Positions 1 through 6,523 of a stretch of 32,071 nt of DNA are shown piece after piece. The position numbers were made by a program, and so were the translations under genes. Positions within the stretch are counted from its first letter, which is position 1. Each line of letters begins with the position of its first letter. The stretch spans positions 1 to 32,071 of the IMG/VR virus record IMGVR_UViG_3300031566_000229. One strand, given 5' to 3'. Source of the stretch: a virus. The notes beneath the pieces were generated by a model, which saw nothing but the letters and a program-made list of their open reading frames with translations, had not been told where the DNA came from and searched no databases.

Positions 1-520
1 AGCGCACCTCGTGGGCGACGCCGGGATACCGAACAAAGTCATCGAAGACGAGCGGGCTGTCGGAGTCGGCACCACCGAAGAACGTCGCCTCGGTGACGGT
101 TCCCTGCGCTTCGTCGGTCGTGAGGGTGAGCGCGTTTCCGCCGGTCCCGGCCGAGAGCGCGTGGAACGTGATCGTCCCGCCCGACCCGGCGGTGTCGATG
201 GCAGCACGGACGCGCGGATGCGCCGCGCCCGCTGCGGGCATGTAGTCCGCTCCGGCACCAGCAGTGCCGCCGCTGTTGTTGACCGCCTGAACGAGACTCG
301 TCCAAGTGTCGTCAGCGGTGCCGCTCACCTTCACGTCGCCTGCGGCGGCGACGGTGGCGATGAACGTGTAGGTCACACCATCAACGACAACCACCTTCGA
401 CGCAGTGGGATCGGTGGCGGTGAAGACGAGGGTGTTGCTCGCAGCCAGATCCGAGCCACGGGGGATGTACCGAGACTTGGGGCCGCCTTTGCCGACAGGG
501 TACAGAGTGCTAGGAAGCAT
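1..520 (-). CDS. Capsid-proximal structural protein, C-terminus beyond window (partial)
   Basis: Reading leftward from ATG at 520, the frame is open to the window edge (173 codons seen). The translation starts MLPSTLYPVGKGGPKSRYI and continues with beta-rich text such as DGVTYTFIATVAAAGDV, LSAGTGGNALTLTTDEAQG and ATFFGGADSD. This Gly/Ala/Thr-rich style is typical of phage virion surface or head-tail structural proteins. It follows the 161-residue gene by 28 bases in the same direction, downstream of the coat gene. Its N-terminal motif YPVGKGGPKSRYI resembles the start of that neighbour (YPVGRGAVKPKYI). A purine-rich AGGAGGAACAAGGAG stretch lies just before the ATG. The structural role is inferred from composition and position; the exact family is not recognised. 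Confidence 0.6.
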   Translation of the reverse strand, partial: MLPSTLYPVGKGGPKSRYIPRGSDLAASNTLVFTATDPTASKVVVVDGVTYTFIATVAAAGDVKVSGTADDTWTSLVQAVNNSGGTAGAGADYMPAAGAAHPRVRAAIDTAGSGGTITFHALSAGTGGNALTLTTDEAQGTVTEATFFGGADSDSPLVFDDFVRYPGVAHEVR

Positions 521-548
521 GGCTCCTTGTTCCTCCTTATCCGTTCGC

Positions 549-1034
549 TCAGGCGGCTTCGATGGTGAAGTCGAGGAGAACGTCGATGTGGGTGGCCGTG
601 GCGAGCGCGCTGCCGGCGGACTGCTTCGTCACGGACACGGACGTGTTCGCATCCAGCGCGGTGAAGCTCGCGCCGTCGGCCAGCACGGTAGAGTTCGAGG
701 CACCAGCGCGGAGAACCGCGCTCCGTGTGAGCCCCGCCACCCCGTTGACGATGGGCCGGACGGCGGACCCGGCCCGCGTCCCGAGGATGTCCACGCTGGT
801 CGCCGTGGCGGCGTTGCCGCCGATGGCGATCATCTTGCAGTCCACCAGCCGGTACTTGAAGCCGGGGATCGCGGCCAAGAGAACCTTGCCCGCGTTCACC
901 TCCGCCGCCGTCGCCCGATTGCGGAGTGTGTGCGTCACGCCGGGGATCAGAGGCCCCGCGTCGAAGACCAGCGTCCCGTTGATGTACTTCGGCTTGACCG
1001 CGCCCCGTCCGACGGGGTAGCCCTTCGCGTCCAT
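549..1034 (-). CDS. Capsid-proximal structural protein (possible head decoration protein)
   Basis: This gene encodes 161 residues. The start chosen is the ATG at 1034 (MDAKGYPVGRGAVKPKYI), which has AAGGAG seven bases upstream; the longer frame to 1175 is low-quality Arg/Ser-rich text that overlaps the hairpin region. The protein is Ala/Val/Thr-rich and predicted beta-rich (GTLVFDAGPLIPGV, AAIPGFKYRLVDCKMIAIGG, HIDVLLDFTIEAA). It has no membrane segment or catalytic motif. In P22-type head modules the gene after the coat gene often encodes a head accessory or decoration protein, which is the inference made here. An HNH gene in the opposite direction separates it from the coat gene. The N-terminal YPVG motif is shared with the next gene downstream. 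Confidence 0.65.
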   Translation of the reverse strand: MDAKGYPVGRGAVKPKYINGTLVFDAGPLIPGVTHTLRNRATAAEVNAGKVLLAAIPGFKYRLVDCKMIAIGGNAATATSVDILGTRAGSAVRPIVNGVAGLTRSAVLRAGASNSTVLADGASFTALDANTSVSVTKQSAGSALATATHIDVLLDFTIEAA

Positions 1035-1156
1035 TGCTTGCTCCTTCGCTCGTCGGGATTGCCGATCAGAGCGCGGGAGGAGCATCCCGACGACCTCGCC
1101 CCCTCCGCGAAAGTGATGCGGGGAGCCTACATGGCGCGAGCCCCTGTACAATGAAC

Positions 1157-1191
1157 GGGACCGGGAGTGGCACAAACCACCCTCCGGTCCC
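1157..1191. other. Strong imperfect hairpin between coat-module gene and HNH gene
   Basis: GGGACCGG at 1157-1164 pairs with CCGGTCCC at 1184-1191. An inner stem GTGG (1167-1170) pairs with CCAC (1177-1180) around a CACAAA loop. No T-run follows on either strand, so it is not a canonical rho-independent terminator. It lies in the 182-base gap upstream of the HNH start and upstream of the 161-residue gene. It could be an RNA structure controlling either transcript, an mRNA-processing site or a remnant of HNH insertion. Confidence 0.5.
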
Positions 1192-1207
1192 TCACCAGCG
1201 ACCCCGA

Positions 1208-1212
1208 GGAGG
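1208..1212 (+). promoter_or_regulatory. Ribosome binding site of the HNH gene
   Basis: GGAGG lies four bases before ATG 1217. It supports this start over the upstream in-frame ATG at 1034, which would add 61 residues of Arg/Ser-rich text with no domain character. Confidence 0.7.
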
Positions 1213-1216
1213 TCAC

Positions 1217-1786
1217 ATGGCTGACACAGAGCTTACCGCCTTCCAGCCCACGCAGCGAACGAAGTCCTACGCGGACCTCGTCGCTCGCTTCTGGTCGAAA
1301 GTCGGCCCTCCAGATGAGAACGGCTGCCGACCGTGGCTCGCAGGCAAGAACGGAATGACGGCTGGCGGTTACGGGTACTTCGCGCTCAGCCACAACCGCC
1401 TTACCCGCGCCCACGCCTTCGCTTGGGTGCTGACCTACGGACCGGCCACGCCGGGCGCTGTGTTCCGGCACTCGTGCGACCACCCGTGGTGTTGCGAGCC
1501 AACTCACGTCACGCCCGGAACGCAGGCCGAGAACATCGCTGAGAGAGACACCAGAGGACGAACGGCGAAGGGCGACAGGAGCGGACTGCGCGTCCATCCA
1601 GAACGCGCAGCCCGGGGAGAGCGGAACGGGAGCGCCACGCTGACCACCGAGAAGGTGATCGCCATCCGCAAGGCGCTCGCGTCGGGAGCCTCCCAACGAA
1701 GCATCGCCAACGACTTCAACGTGGTCCAGCCGACAGTCTCCCGCATCAAGCGGAGAGCGAAGGGCGGCTGGGGTTGGCTGGATTGA
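1217..1786 (+). CDS. HNH homing endonuclease with C-terminal helix-turn-helix
   Basis: This 189-residue protein is probably a DNA-cutting enzyme of the HNH_3 type. After SYADLVARFWSKV, the core shows GYGYFALSH, then RAHAFAWVLTYGP and RHSCDHPWCCEPTHVTPGTQ followed by ENIAERDTRGR. This is the usual H / C-x-x-C / P-x-H / GT-x-x-EN order, with His and Cys as metal and catalytic ligands. The C-terminal part (TTEKVIAIRKALASGASQRS then IANDFNVVQPTVSRIKRR) reads as a helix-turn-helix that probably contacts the target site. It is the only plus-strand gene and its 3' end lies 33 bases from the coat gene 3' end. That suggests a mobile free-standing homing endonuclease invading the head module. It could be domesticated for packaging-related nicking, but that role is usually next to terminase. 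Confidence 0.85.
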   Translation: MADTELTAFQPTQRTKSYADLVARFWSKVGPPDENGCRPWLAGKNGMTAGGYGYFALSHNRLTRAHAFAWVLTYGPATPGAVFRHSCDHPWCCEPTHVTPGTQAENIAERDTRGRTAKGDRSGLRVHPERAARGERNGSATLTTEKVIAIRKALASGASQRSIANDFNVVQPTVSRIKRRAKGGWGWLD

Positions 1787-1819
1787 CATCCGTAACCTCA
1801 CGCTAAGTCGTTGAAAACA

Positions 1820-2959
1820 CTACTCCCCCAAAATCCTGCACGCCAACTCGGGCCGGACGCACTTGACGCCATAGAGTATGTCATAGCTGAAGCGGGTCCG
1901 CTTGTGCTGGCGGGAGACCTCCAGCCGGAGCGCGAGCCCGGAGACCGGGTCGATGGCCGACTGGTAGGTGCCGAGCCCCATCGGGTCGGCGGCGGCGAAC
2001 GGGCGGGACACCAGCGCGAAGGCGTCGCGGTGGAAGTTGAGGTTGACGCGGTAGGTGTCGCTCGCGCCGAGCAGGGTGACGACCTCGGTGGCCGACTTCG
2101 CCGAGGCGAGGTTGGGGGAGACGGTGATCGCGGTGGTCGGCCCGGTCCCGGTGACGGCGCTGGCGACGTACTGCTGCTCGTCGCCCGCGAAGGTGACGAT
2201 GTCGCCCACGAGGATCGAGCCGGTGCCACCGGTCAGGTTGACGACGCCCTGCCCTGCCGCGTTGGTCCCGGTGGTGGTGCCGGTCCCGTTCCACGTTCCG
2301 GCGGTGTGGGACGGGATGTTCTGGTCCATGAACCAGAACGCGCCGAGCTTCTCGCCGATGTCGCCGCGCAGGATGCCGGCCTGATCGCCCCGGAAGCTCG
2401 CGTCCTGAAACGCGCGCAGGGACATCGCTGCGGCCTTGGCCTTCGCGTTGATCGCGACGTAGCGGTTGTCGGGCGGGGCCAGCTGGTTGTTCAGCTTCTC
2501 GTCCGCGTCGAGGAACGGAGCGAGGTCGGTCTGGAACGGGGTGGCGCCCACGGTGCCGACGGCGCTGTAGACCTGCGCGTACAGCGCGAGCAGGTGTCCG
2601 TCCACCTTGTTCGCGAGGGACTTCACGGCCTCGGACGCCTGCATGGGGATCGTGCCCCCGATGACTTCCAGCATCTCCTTGTCGTTGAGGAAGAAGGGCG
2701 CCTCCCACCACTGGTCGAGGGTGATGCTGACCTTCGTCGGCACCACGCCGGCATCGTCGGGAGCGACGTAGCTGGGGGAGACGGCCTGCGCGGTGATCGC
2801 GCTGGGGATGTTGATGTCGATGGTGGACATCTTCTCGCCGGACATGGTCTCGTACGCCCGGTTCACGAAGCGCGGCATCACGGCCATCTGACGGAGAGCC
2901 ATCAGCCCCTGCGCGAGCAGCTGCTGGACGGCTTGAGTCAGAGTGTTGGTGTTCGCCAT
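1820..2959 (-). CDS. Major capsid protein, P22 coat-protein type
   Basis: This 379-residue protein starts at ATG 2959 (MANTNTLTQAVQQLLAQGLM). GGAGG is five bases upstream, and the apparent longer start at 2971 is a TTG that lies across that ribosome site. Features recalling P22-like coat proteins are RFVNRAYETMSGEKMSTIDI near the N-terminus and a domain with DQWWEAPFFLNDKEMLEV. Further features are AVKSLANKVDGHLLALYAQV, a Gly/Thr-rich inserted region (TGTNAAGQGVVNLTGGTGS, a beta-rich I-domain-like part) and a C-terminal DTYRVNLNFHRDAFALVSRP. It would form the HK97-fold icosahedral shell. The scaffold gene lies upstream with one gene between. Assignment rests on order, length and sequence style. 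Confidence 0.82.
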   Translation of the reverse strand: MANTNTLTQAVQQLLAQGLMALRQMAVMPRFVNRAYETMSGEKMSTIDINIPSAITAQAVSPSYVAPDDAGVVPTKVSITLDQWWEAPFFLNDKEMLEVIGGTIPMQASEAVKSLANKVDGHLLALYAQVYSAVGTVGATPFQTDLAPFLDADEKLNNQLAPPDNRYVAINAKAKAAAMSLRAFQDASFRGDQAGILRGDIGEKLGAFWFMDQNIPSHTAGTWNGTGTTTGTNAAGQGVVNLTGGTGSILVGDIVTFAGDEQQYVASAVTGTGPTTAITVSPNLASAKSATEVVTLLGASDTYRVNLNFHRDAFALVSRPFAAADPMGLGTYQSAIDPVSGLALRLEVSRQHKRTRFSYDILYGVKCVRPELACRILGE

Positions 2960-2964
2960 TGCGG

Positions 2965-2969
2965 CCTCC
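2965..2969 (-). promoter_or_regulatory. Ribosome binding site of the coat gene
   Basis: GGAGG on the minus strand lies five bases before ATG 2959 and fixes the coat protein start. It fits a highly translated gene. Confidence 0.7.
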
Positions 2970-2992
2970 AAGAGAAACGGCTAGTTGCTTGG

Positions 2993-3030
2993 GGGCCACC
3001 GGCCCGCGTCTTGGAGAGCCCTCCGGGCTC
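2993..3030. other. Two small GC-rich hairpins in the coat gene leader
   Basis: GGGCC-ACC-GGCCC (2993-3005) and GAGCCC-TCC-GGGCTC (3016-3030) lie side by side in the 92-base gap before the coat gene. Neither is followed by a T-run. They could stabilise the coat mRNA 5' end or attenuate read-through, but function is unknown. Confidence 0.4.
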
Positions 3031-3051
3031 ACCGCAGCGCAGAGAAAGGCG

Positions 3052-3645
3052 TCAGGCTACAGCGATGCGTCGGCTCTGTCGATTCTCCTGAATCTCCAAG
3101 AGACGATGCTTCCGCCGTGGCACAGCAGCCAGCCTGCATGAGCTACAGACCGGCAATCCGTCGTACACCAGCGCCCAGACCTGCTCTTCGCAGTGGGCGC
3201 ACAGTCCTTTGTAGAAGGCGACGACCTCGACCCACTCCGCCGTCTGGCGGGCGTTCCAGCGTCGTCGTCTCGACTCCTCGATGGCGAGTTGAAGTCCGGC
3301 CCACGCGCCAGCCAGCGCCGAGCGGCTGACGCCGGGGCCAATGGCCCGCACGACCTCCGTCAGAGCGACGGTCAGCGCCTCGGGCACGGCGCGAGCGGGC
3401 GAGTTCCACAGCTTGCGCTGGAAGAACTGGAGCCGTCGCTTGGCTTGCCGATCTACGGGATCGGCCCCAGCGACACCAACGTGCGCCTTGGCGACACGCC
3501 GGCTGAGTAGGTCGAGGTGGCCCGAACAGAACGGAGTCTGTGCGTTGAGACCGCGAATGCTCAGGCTGGAAAAGTCGAATGGGGCCGGAGAGACGGCGGC
3601 GCCGCCGCAGAACAGGTAGCCGCAAGTGGCGCCGCTCGTTGTCAC
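3052..3645 (-). CDS. Unknown protein with C-terminal two-CxxC zinc-binding motif
   Basis: This 197-residue protein starts with GTG at 3645, overlapping the scaffold stop as GTGA. A longer ATG frame to 3819 runs through the scaffold gene and is rejected. The C-terminal region shows CAHCEEQVWALVYDGLPVC followed by SSC, a C-x2-C-x15-C-x2-C pattern expected to bind one zinc ion. Two further cysteines occur near the N-terminus (ATCGYLFCGG). The middle is helical and Arg/Ala-rich (AEWVEVVAFYKGL). It lies between scaffold and coat genes and is presumably translated coupled to the scaffold. I do not recognise a family. It could be a head-assembly accessory or a DNA-binding protein. Confidence 0.55.
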   Translation of the reverse strand: MTTSGATCGYLFCGGAAVSPAPFDFSSLSIRGLNAQTPFCSGHLDLLSRRVAKAHVGVAGADPVDRQAKRRLQFFQRKLWNSPARAVPEALTVALTEVVRAIGPGVSRSALAGAWAGLQLAIEESRRRRWNARQTAEWVEVVAFYKGLCAHCEEQVWALVYDGLPVCSSCRLAAVPRRKHRLLEIQENRQSRRIAVA

Positions 3646-4466
3646 TGCTGAACGATGACCTCTCCGCGAGCGATCGCCTCGATGTTCCGCCCGAACTCCA
3701 GCGGATCGTTCTGGATGGTCTTCCTCGGGGGCGGGGGCGTGTTGTCGCTGGCGGCCGCTCCGCCACCACCGGAGCCCTTGAACAGATGGGGCGCGGTCTC
3801 GATCAGGCTTTCCGCCCACTCGTCGGGCGTCAGGGGCATCGTCGGGTTCGACGGCGAGTAGACCGGCGTATCGCCGTTCTTCGCGACGATCTGGCCGTCC
3901 TCGTACCGGAAAATTTCCAGCCCGCGTGCGACGTAGTCGGGGATCGCCGGCTCCGAGACGCCCAGCGAAAGGCCGAGACTCGTCAGCTCGCTCTCCATCG
4001 TCTTCCGGGCGAGCATCGCGGCGGACTTCTGCTCTCGGGCCTCGGCTTCCTTCTCTCGGGCGGTGACCTCGTCCAGACGCTTCTGGAGAGGAGTCACTGC
4101 GGCGGAGACTGCGCGCTGCACGACCAGCGTCACATCGTCGGCGCCGGCCACACCGGTCTTCTGGAGATCGGCCACGCGCGCCTTGAGCTTGCCGTACTCC
4201 TCCGGGTCCACGCCATCGAACCGCGAGAGCTGCGCCTTCAGGGCCTCCAGCTTGGTCTCGCGCTCTGCGGCGCTGCCCTTCAGGGTGACGTTGTTGTCCC
4301 GGAACTCCGCGAGCTTCGCGTTCGCTTCGGCGAGCTGCGTCGAAGGCACCAGACCGGGGACGTCGCCTTCGAGCCGGAGGACGTACTTGCCGTTCTTCTC
4401 TTCGTACTCGTCCCGAAACGCCTCGGGAATGCCGTCGAGGTCATCGACCTGCGTCTTCAAAGCCAT
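3642..4466 (-). CDS. Capsid scaffolding protein, phage GP20-like
   Basis: This 274-residue protein begins MALKTQVDDLDGIPEAFRDE followed by EEKNGKYVLRLEG, the typical N-terminus of phage minor structural GP20/scaffold proteins. A long charged coiled-coil-like helical stretch follows (roughly residues 45-160: LAEANAKLAEFRDNNVTL, KLEALKAQLSRFD, RLDEVTAREKEAEAREQKSA). A C-terminal region with a Gly/Pro-rich linker (KGSGGGGAAASDNTPPPPRK) and a short end EFGRNIEAIARGEVIVQQ probably contacts the coat protein. It should act inside the procapsid, guiding coat assembly and then leaving or being cleaved. GGAGG precedes the ATG by a few bases. Its place between portal/MuF genes and coat gene fits. Confidence 0.82.
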   Translation of the reverse strand: MALKTQVDDLDGIPEAFRDEYEEKNGKYVLRLEGDVPGLVPSTQLAEANAKLAEFRDNNVTLKGSAAERETKLEALKAQLSRFDGVDPEEYGKLKARVADLQKTGVAGADDVTLVVQRAVSAAVTPLQKRLDEVTAREKEAEAREQKSAAMLARKTMESELTSLGLSLGVSEPAIPDYVARGLEIFRYEDGQIVAKNGDTPVYSPSNPTMPLTPDEWAESLIETAPHLFKGSGGGGAAASDNTPPPPRKTIQNDPLEFGRNIEAIARGEVIVQQ

Positions 4467-4505
4467 TGCGCCTCCGTGGGTGTGGCCCTTTACGCCCTTT
4501 GGCGT

Positions 4506-4721
4506 CTAGAGCTTACTCCGGGTCTGGGTCTGAACATCATGATTGACACGGAAACTAGCATCTTCAAATAGATGGCGCAAGCCCAAACGGAGGAACTCGG
4601 ACGTGGAGAGCCCGCAACGGAGAGAGCCCGTGTAGATTAGGTCGGCCTCGTCCCTCGTCACGCGGAGGTGGAGCGTCTCTGTCAACCGGGACTCCTCGGG
4701 CTTGCGCGGGCGACCCACCAA
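4506..4721 (-). CDS. Ribbon-helix-helix DNA-binding protein
   Basis: About 71 residues. The start is either TTG at 4721 or, one codon on, GTG at 4718 (VGRPRKPEESR), immediately after the TGA stop of the preceding gene. After a basic arm (GRPRKPEESR) comes a single strand LTETLHLRVTRDEADLIYTG and then two helices (LRCGLSTSEFLRLGLRHLFE), the layout of Arc/CopG-type ribbon-helix-helix proteins that bind DNA as dimers. It sits inside the head gene run, so it may regulate late genes, act at packaging, or be a lone antitoxin-like gene. No partner toxin is adjacent. Confidence 0.6.
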   Translation of the reverse strand: MVGRPRKPEESRLTETLHLRVTRDEADLIYTGSLRCGLSTSEFLRLGLRHLFEDASFRVNHDVQTQTRSKL

Positions 4722-4925
4722 TCACCCCGCAGACTGGTCGTCGTCGGACAGGTCGTAGCTGATGCCGTGGTCGCCCTCGATCGGCTTCCGGTGGTCGGCC
4801 TTCCACGTCAGGATGGCTCGCGGGATGCCGTCCGGGAACGCCAAGCACGCCTCGATGGTGTACTCCTCATGGCTAAAATGACGGCACGTCGCGCACAGCG
4901 GCAGGCGGTCGATGATTTTCACCAT
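4722..4925 (-). CDS. Small Cys-rich phage protein next to MuF gene
   Basis: This 67-residue protein starts at ATG 4925, four bases after the stop of the MuF gene; the longer frame to 5084 overlaps MuF coding sequence and is rejected. It begins MVKIIDRLPLCATCRHFSHE and then EACLAFPDGIPRAILTWKAD, ending in EGDHGISYDLSDDDQSAG. CATCRH plus a later Cys and His could bind zinc. Small proteins with a C-x-AFPDGIP core and a GDHGI end are frequent neighbours of phage portal and head genes, from general knowledge. Their function is unknown. Confidence 0.7.
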   Translation of the reverse strand: MVKIIDRLPLCATCRHFSHEEYTIEACLAFPDGIPRAILTWKADHRKPIEGDHGISYDLSDDDQSAG

Positions 4926-4929
4926 TGCC

Positions 4930-6255
4930 TCACTCCAGCAAGCCGGGGATGGACGGCCCGCCCAGCCGTCGGTAAAGGGACAACACGTCGTCTCCGTAGT
5001 CGGTCCCGCGAATGGTGCCGGCGAAGACCTCCGCGACGAATTCGGCGCTGTCGGTGACGGCATAGCGCGACACCTGTCGTGCAATCGCCTGCTCGATCGT
5101 GGTCAGTGGATGCACGAGGAGATCGTTAAGCGCGCCCAGCGACGCCTTCGGGTGCAGGGACACGAGCCTCTTCCAGTGCTGTTGGTGACCGAACTCGTGG
5201 ATCACCACGCCTTCCGCTCCTGCCGCCGACGCCATCCACGGCCTGTCCTTCGCAAGATTGGGGCCGATCATAATGTCGATGCGCCCGCTGCTCCACCCGG
5301 CCCGTGACGCGCCCATCGAGCCCCTGAAGGCCCCAAGCTCGGCGTTCGGGCTGGCTTTCAGGTACGAGACCTTGGTGCCGGACACGTCCACCCCAAGGGC
5401 CGTCAGCGTCTTCAGGGCCGATTTCAGCCCTTCGTCCGCAATCCCCACCTTCTCGATAGCGTCCGACTTGCCGTACACCCAGCCGGTCGGATTAAACAGA
5501 ACCTCGTGCTCGATCCCGGCCGCGACGTACTCGGGCACGGGCTCTGGCGGGGGAGGGGGAGGTGCCGGCTTCGGCGGGGGCGGGGCACCAGCGGCGGCGT
5601 CCTCGGGGGTCTGCTCCTCAGCGAAGACGATGGTACACCGGCACCTCGGATGCCGGGGCGGCCCCTCGATCGGCCCCTGCGGCGACACGAAGTAGGTCGT
5701 CTCGTGCCCCACGGGGATCGGCTTGGTCCGGTTGTGCATCGGCCGGCAGAAGTCACAGAGCCGCTCGTCCGGGGTCGTGATCCAGCGCAAGCGCCCGCCG
5801 CTCGGAAGGAAACCGTGCCTAACTGCCTCGGAATACTGGGCTTCCGCCCCTTTTACGAGACTCCACATTGTTTCCGTCCGAGCAATGGTGGTGGCGCGCT
5901 CCCTGAGCTTCCGCTTCACGTACTTGCCGAACAGCTTCTCCACCATCCCGAGCGTGTGGCCCATGTCGATGAGCGTCTTCCGGTAGTTCATCGCCGAAAC
6001 GACCTGAACGTGGTTCAGCCCTTCCATTCCAACGGACTCGTTCGTTGTTGCTCCCGGCTCTCCGATGATTCCCAGCACCATTCGCGCAGCGTCGAGCGGC
6101 GGAACCCCGTCACGAATGACCTTCTCGATGAGCGTCCTGATCGCCAGCAGCGCCTCGTCGGTGATGTCGGTGATGAGCTTTCCCGCTGCCGCCTTCGCGA
6201 GACGGTACGCACGCTTGTTCTTCGCGTCGAACCCGAAGCTAACGCTGGCGGGCAT
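4930..6255 (-). CDS. MuF head morphogenesis protein fused to HExxH metallopeptidase domain
   Basis: This 441-residue protein has two parts. Residues about 1-210 match the Mu gpF / SPP1 gp7 head morphogenesis domain. They show ATTIARTETMWS (residues 121-132), a CDFC pair at 167-170 within TPDERLCDFCRPMHN, and EGPPRHPRCRC ending at residue 207. A Pro-rich linker (about 215-245) follows. The C-terminal part carries VVIHEFGHQQHW, with zinc-ligand HExxH at 353-357 and another His at 360. About 45 residues later comes SAEFVAEVFAG, giving a candidate third ligand Glu (405 or 409). This is the gluzincin-like layout seen in lethal-factor-type peptidases. MuF proteins are minor capsid proteins that can be injected, and MuF fusions to toxin-like domains are known. 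The protease may be a virion-delivered effector or an assembly protease. Confidence 0.8.
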   Translation of the reverse strand: MPASVSFGFDAKNKRAYRLAKAAAGKLITDITDEALLAIRTLIEKVIRDGVPPLDAARMVLGIIGEPGATTNESVGMEGLNHVQVVSAMNYRKTLIDMGHTLGMVEKLFGKYVKRKLRERATTIARTETMWSLVKGAEAQYSEAVRHGFLPSGGRLRWITTPDERLCDFCRPMHNRTKPIPVGHETTYFVSPQGPIEGPPRHPRCRCTIVFAEEQTPEDAAAGAPPPPKPAPPPPPPEPVPEYVAAGIEHEVLFNPTGWVYGKSDAIEKVGIADEGLKSALKTLTALGVDVSGTKVSYLKASPNAELGAFRGSMGASRAGWSSGRIDIMIGPNLAKDRPWMASAAGAEGVVIHEFGHQQHWKRLVSLHPKASLGALNDLLVHPLTTIEQAIARQVSRYAVTDSAEFVAEVFAGTIRGTDYGDDVLSLYRRLGGPSIPGLLE

Positions 6256-6520
6256 CCATGATCCTCCTGATGTCCTTCGCCGCGATCTTGCCGCCCCTCA
6301 TCGCCGCATCCTCAACAATGCGGGCCGACGGCACGAGCGCATCCTGAATCTTTCCCTTCGGGAACAACGCCATGGCACGCTTTACGTCCTTGGCCTGAAT
6401 CGCCATCATCAGCTCAAAGATGGAGACGGACGCACCAAGCTTGGGCAGCGCCCGCAGAAGGGCACGGACGAGCCGCCGTTCGATCTTGATGCCTTCCGTC
6501 TCCAGAGCGGTGCGCTTCAT
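6239..6520 (-). CDS. Short helical protein, apparent split N-terminal piece of MuF head morphogenesis protein
   Basis: This 93-residue basic helical protein reads IERRLVRALLRALPKLG, IFELMMAIQAKDVKRAMALF and ARIVEDAAMRGGKIAAKDIR. Many single-chain MuF proteins start with a helical region of this style before the FGFDAKNKRAYRLA-like segment, which here begins the next frame. The two frames overlap by 17 bases (6239-6255) within ATGGATGCC, so the downstream gene restarts in another frame. It may therefore be a gene split by a frameshift or a naturally separate subunit. It begins three bases after the portal stop. Confidence 0.6.
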   Translation of the reverse strand: MKRTALETEGIKIERRLVRALLRALPKLGASVSIFELMMAIQAKDVKRAMALFPKGKIQDALVPSARIVEDAAMRGGKIAAKDIRRIMDARQR

Positions 6521-6523
6521 TCG

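Noticed and set aside
1147-1152. Possible -10 box TACAAT on the plus strand before the HNH gene
   Set aside because: No convincing -35 element is found 16-18 bases upstream, so it is not called a promoter.
3052-3819. Longer ATG version of the Cys-motif protein before the coat gene
   Set aside because: The extra 58 codons lie wholly within the scaffold gene and read as Arg-rich shadow text. The GTG at 3645 in a GTGA overlap fits the local style.
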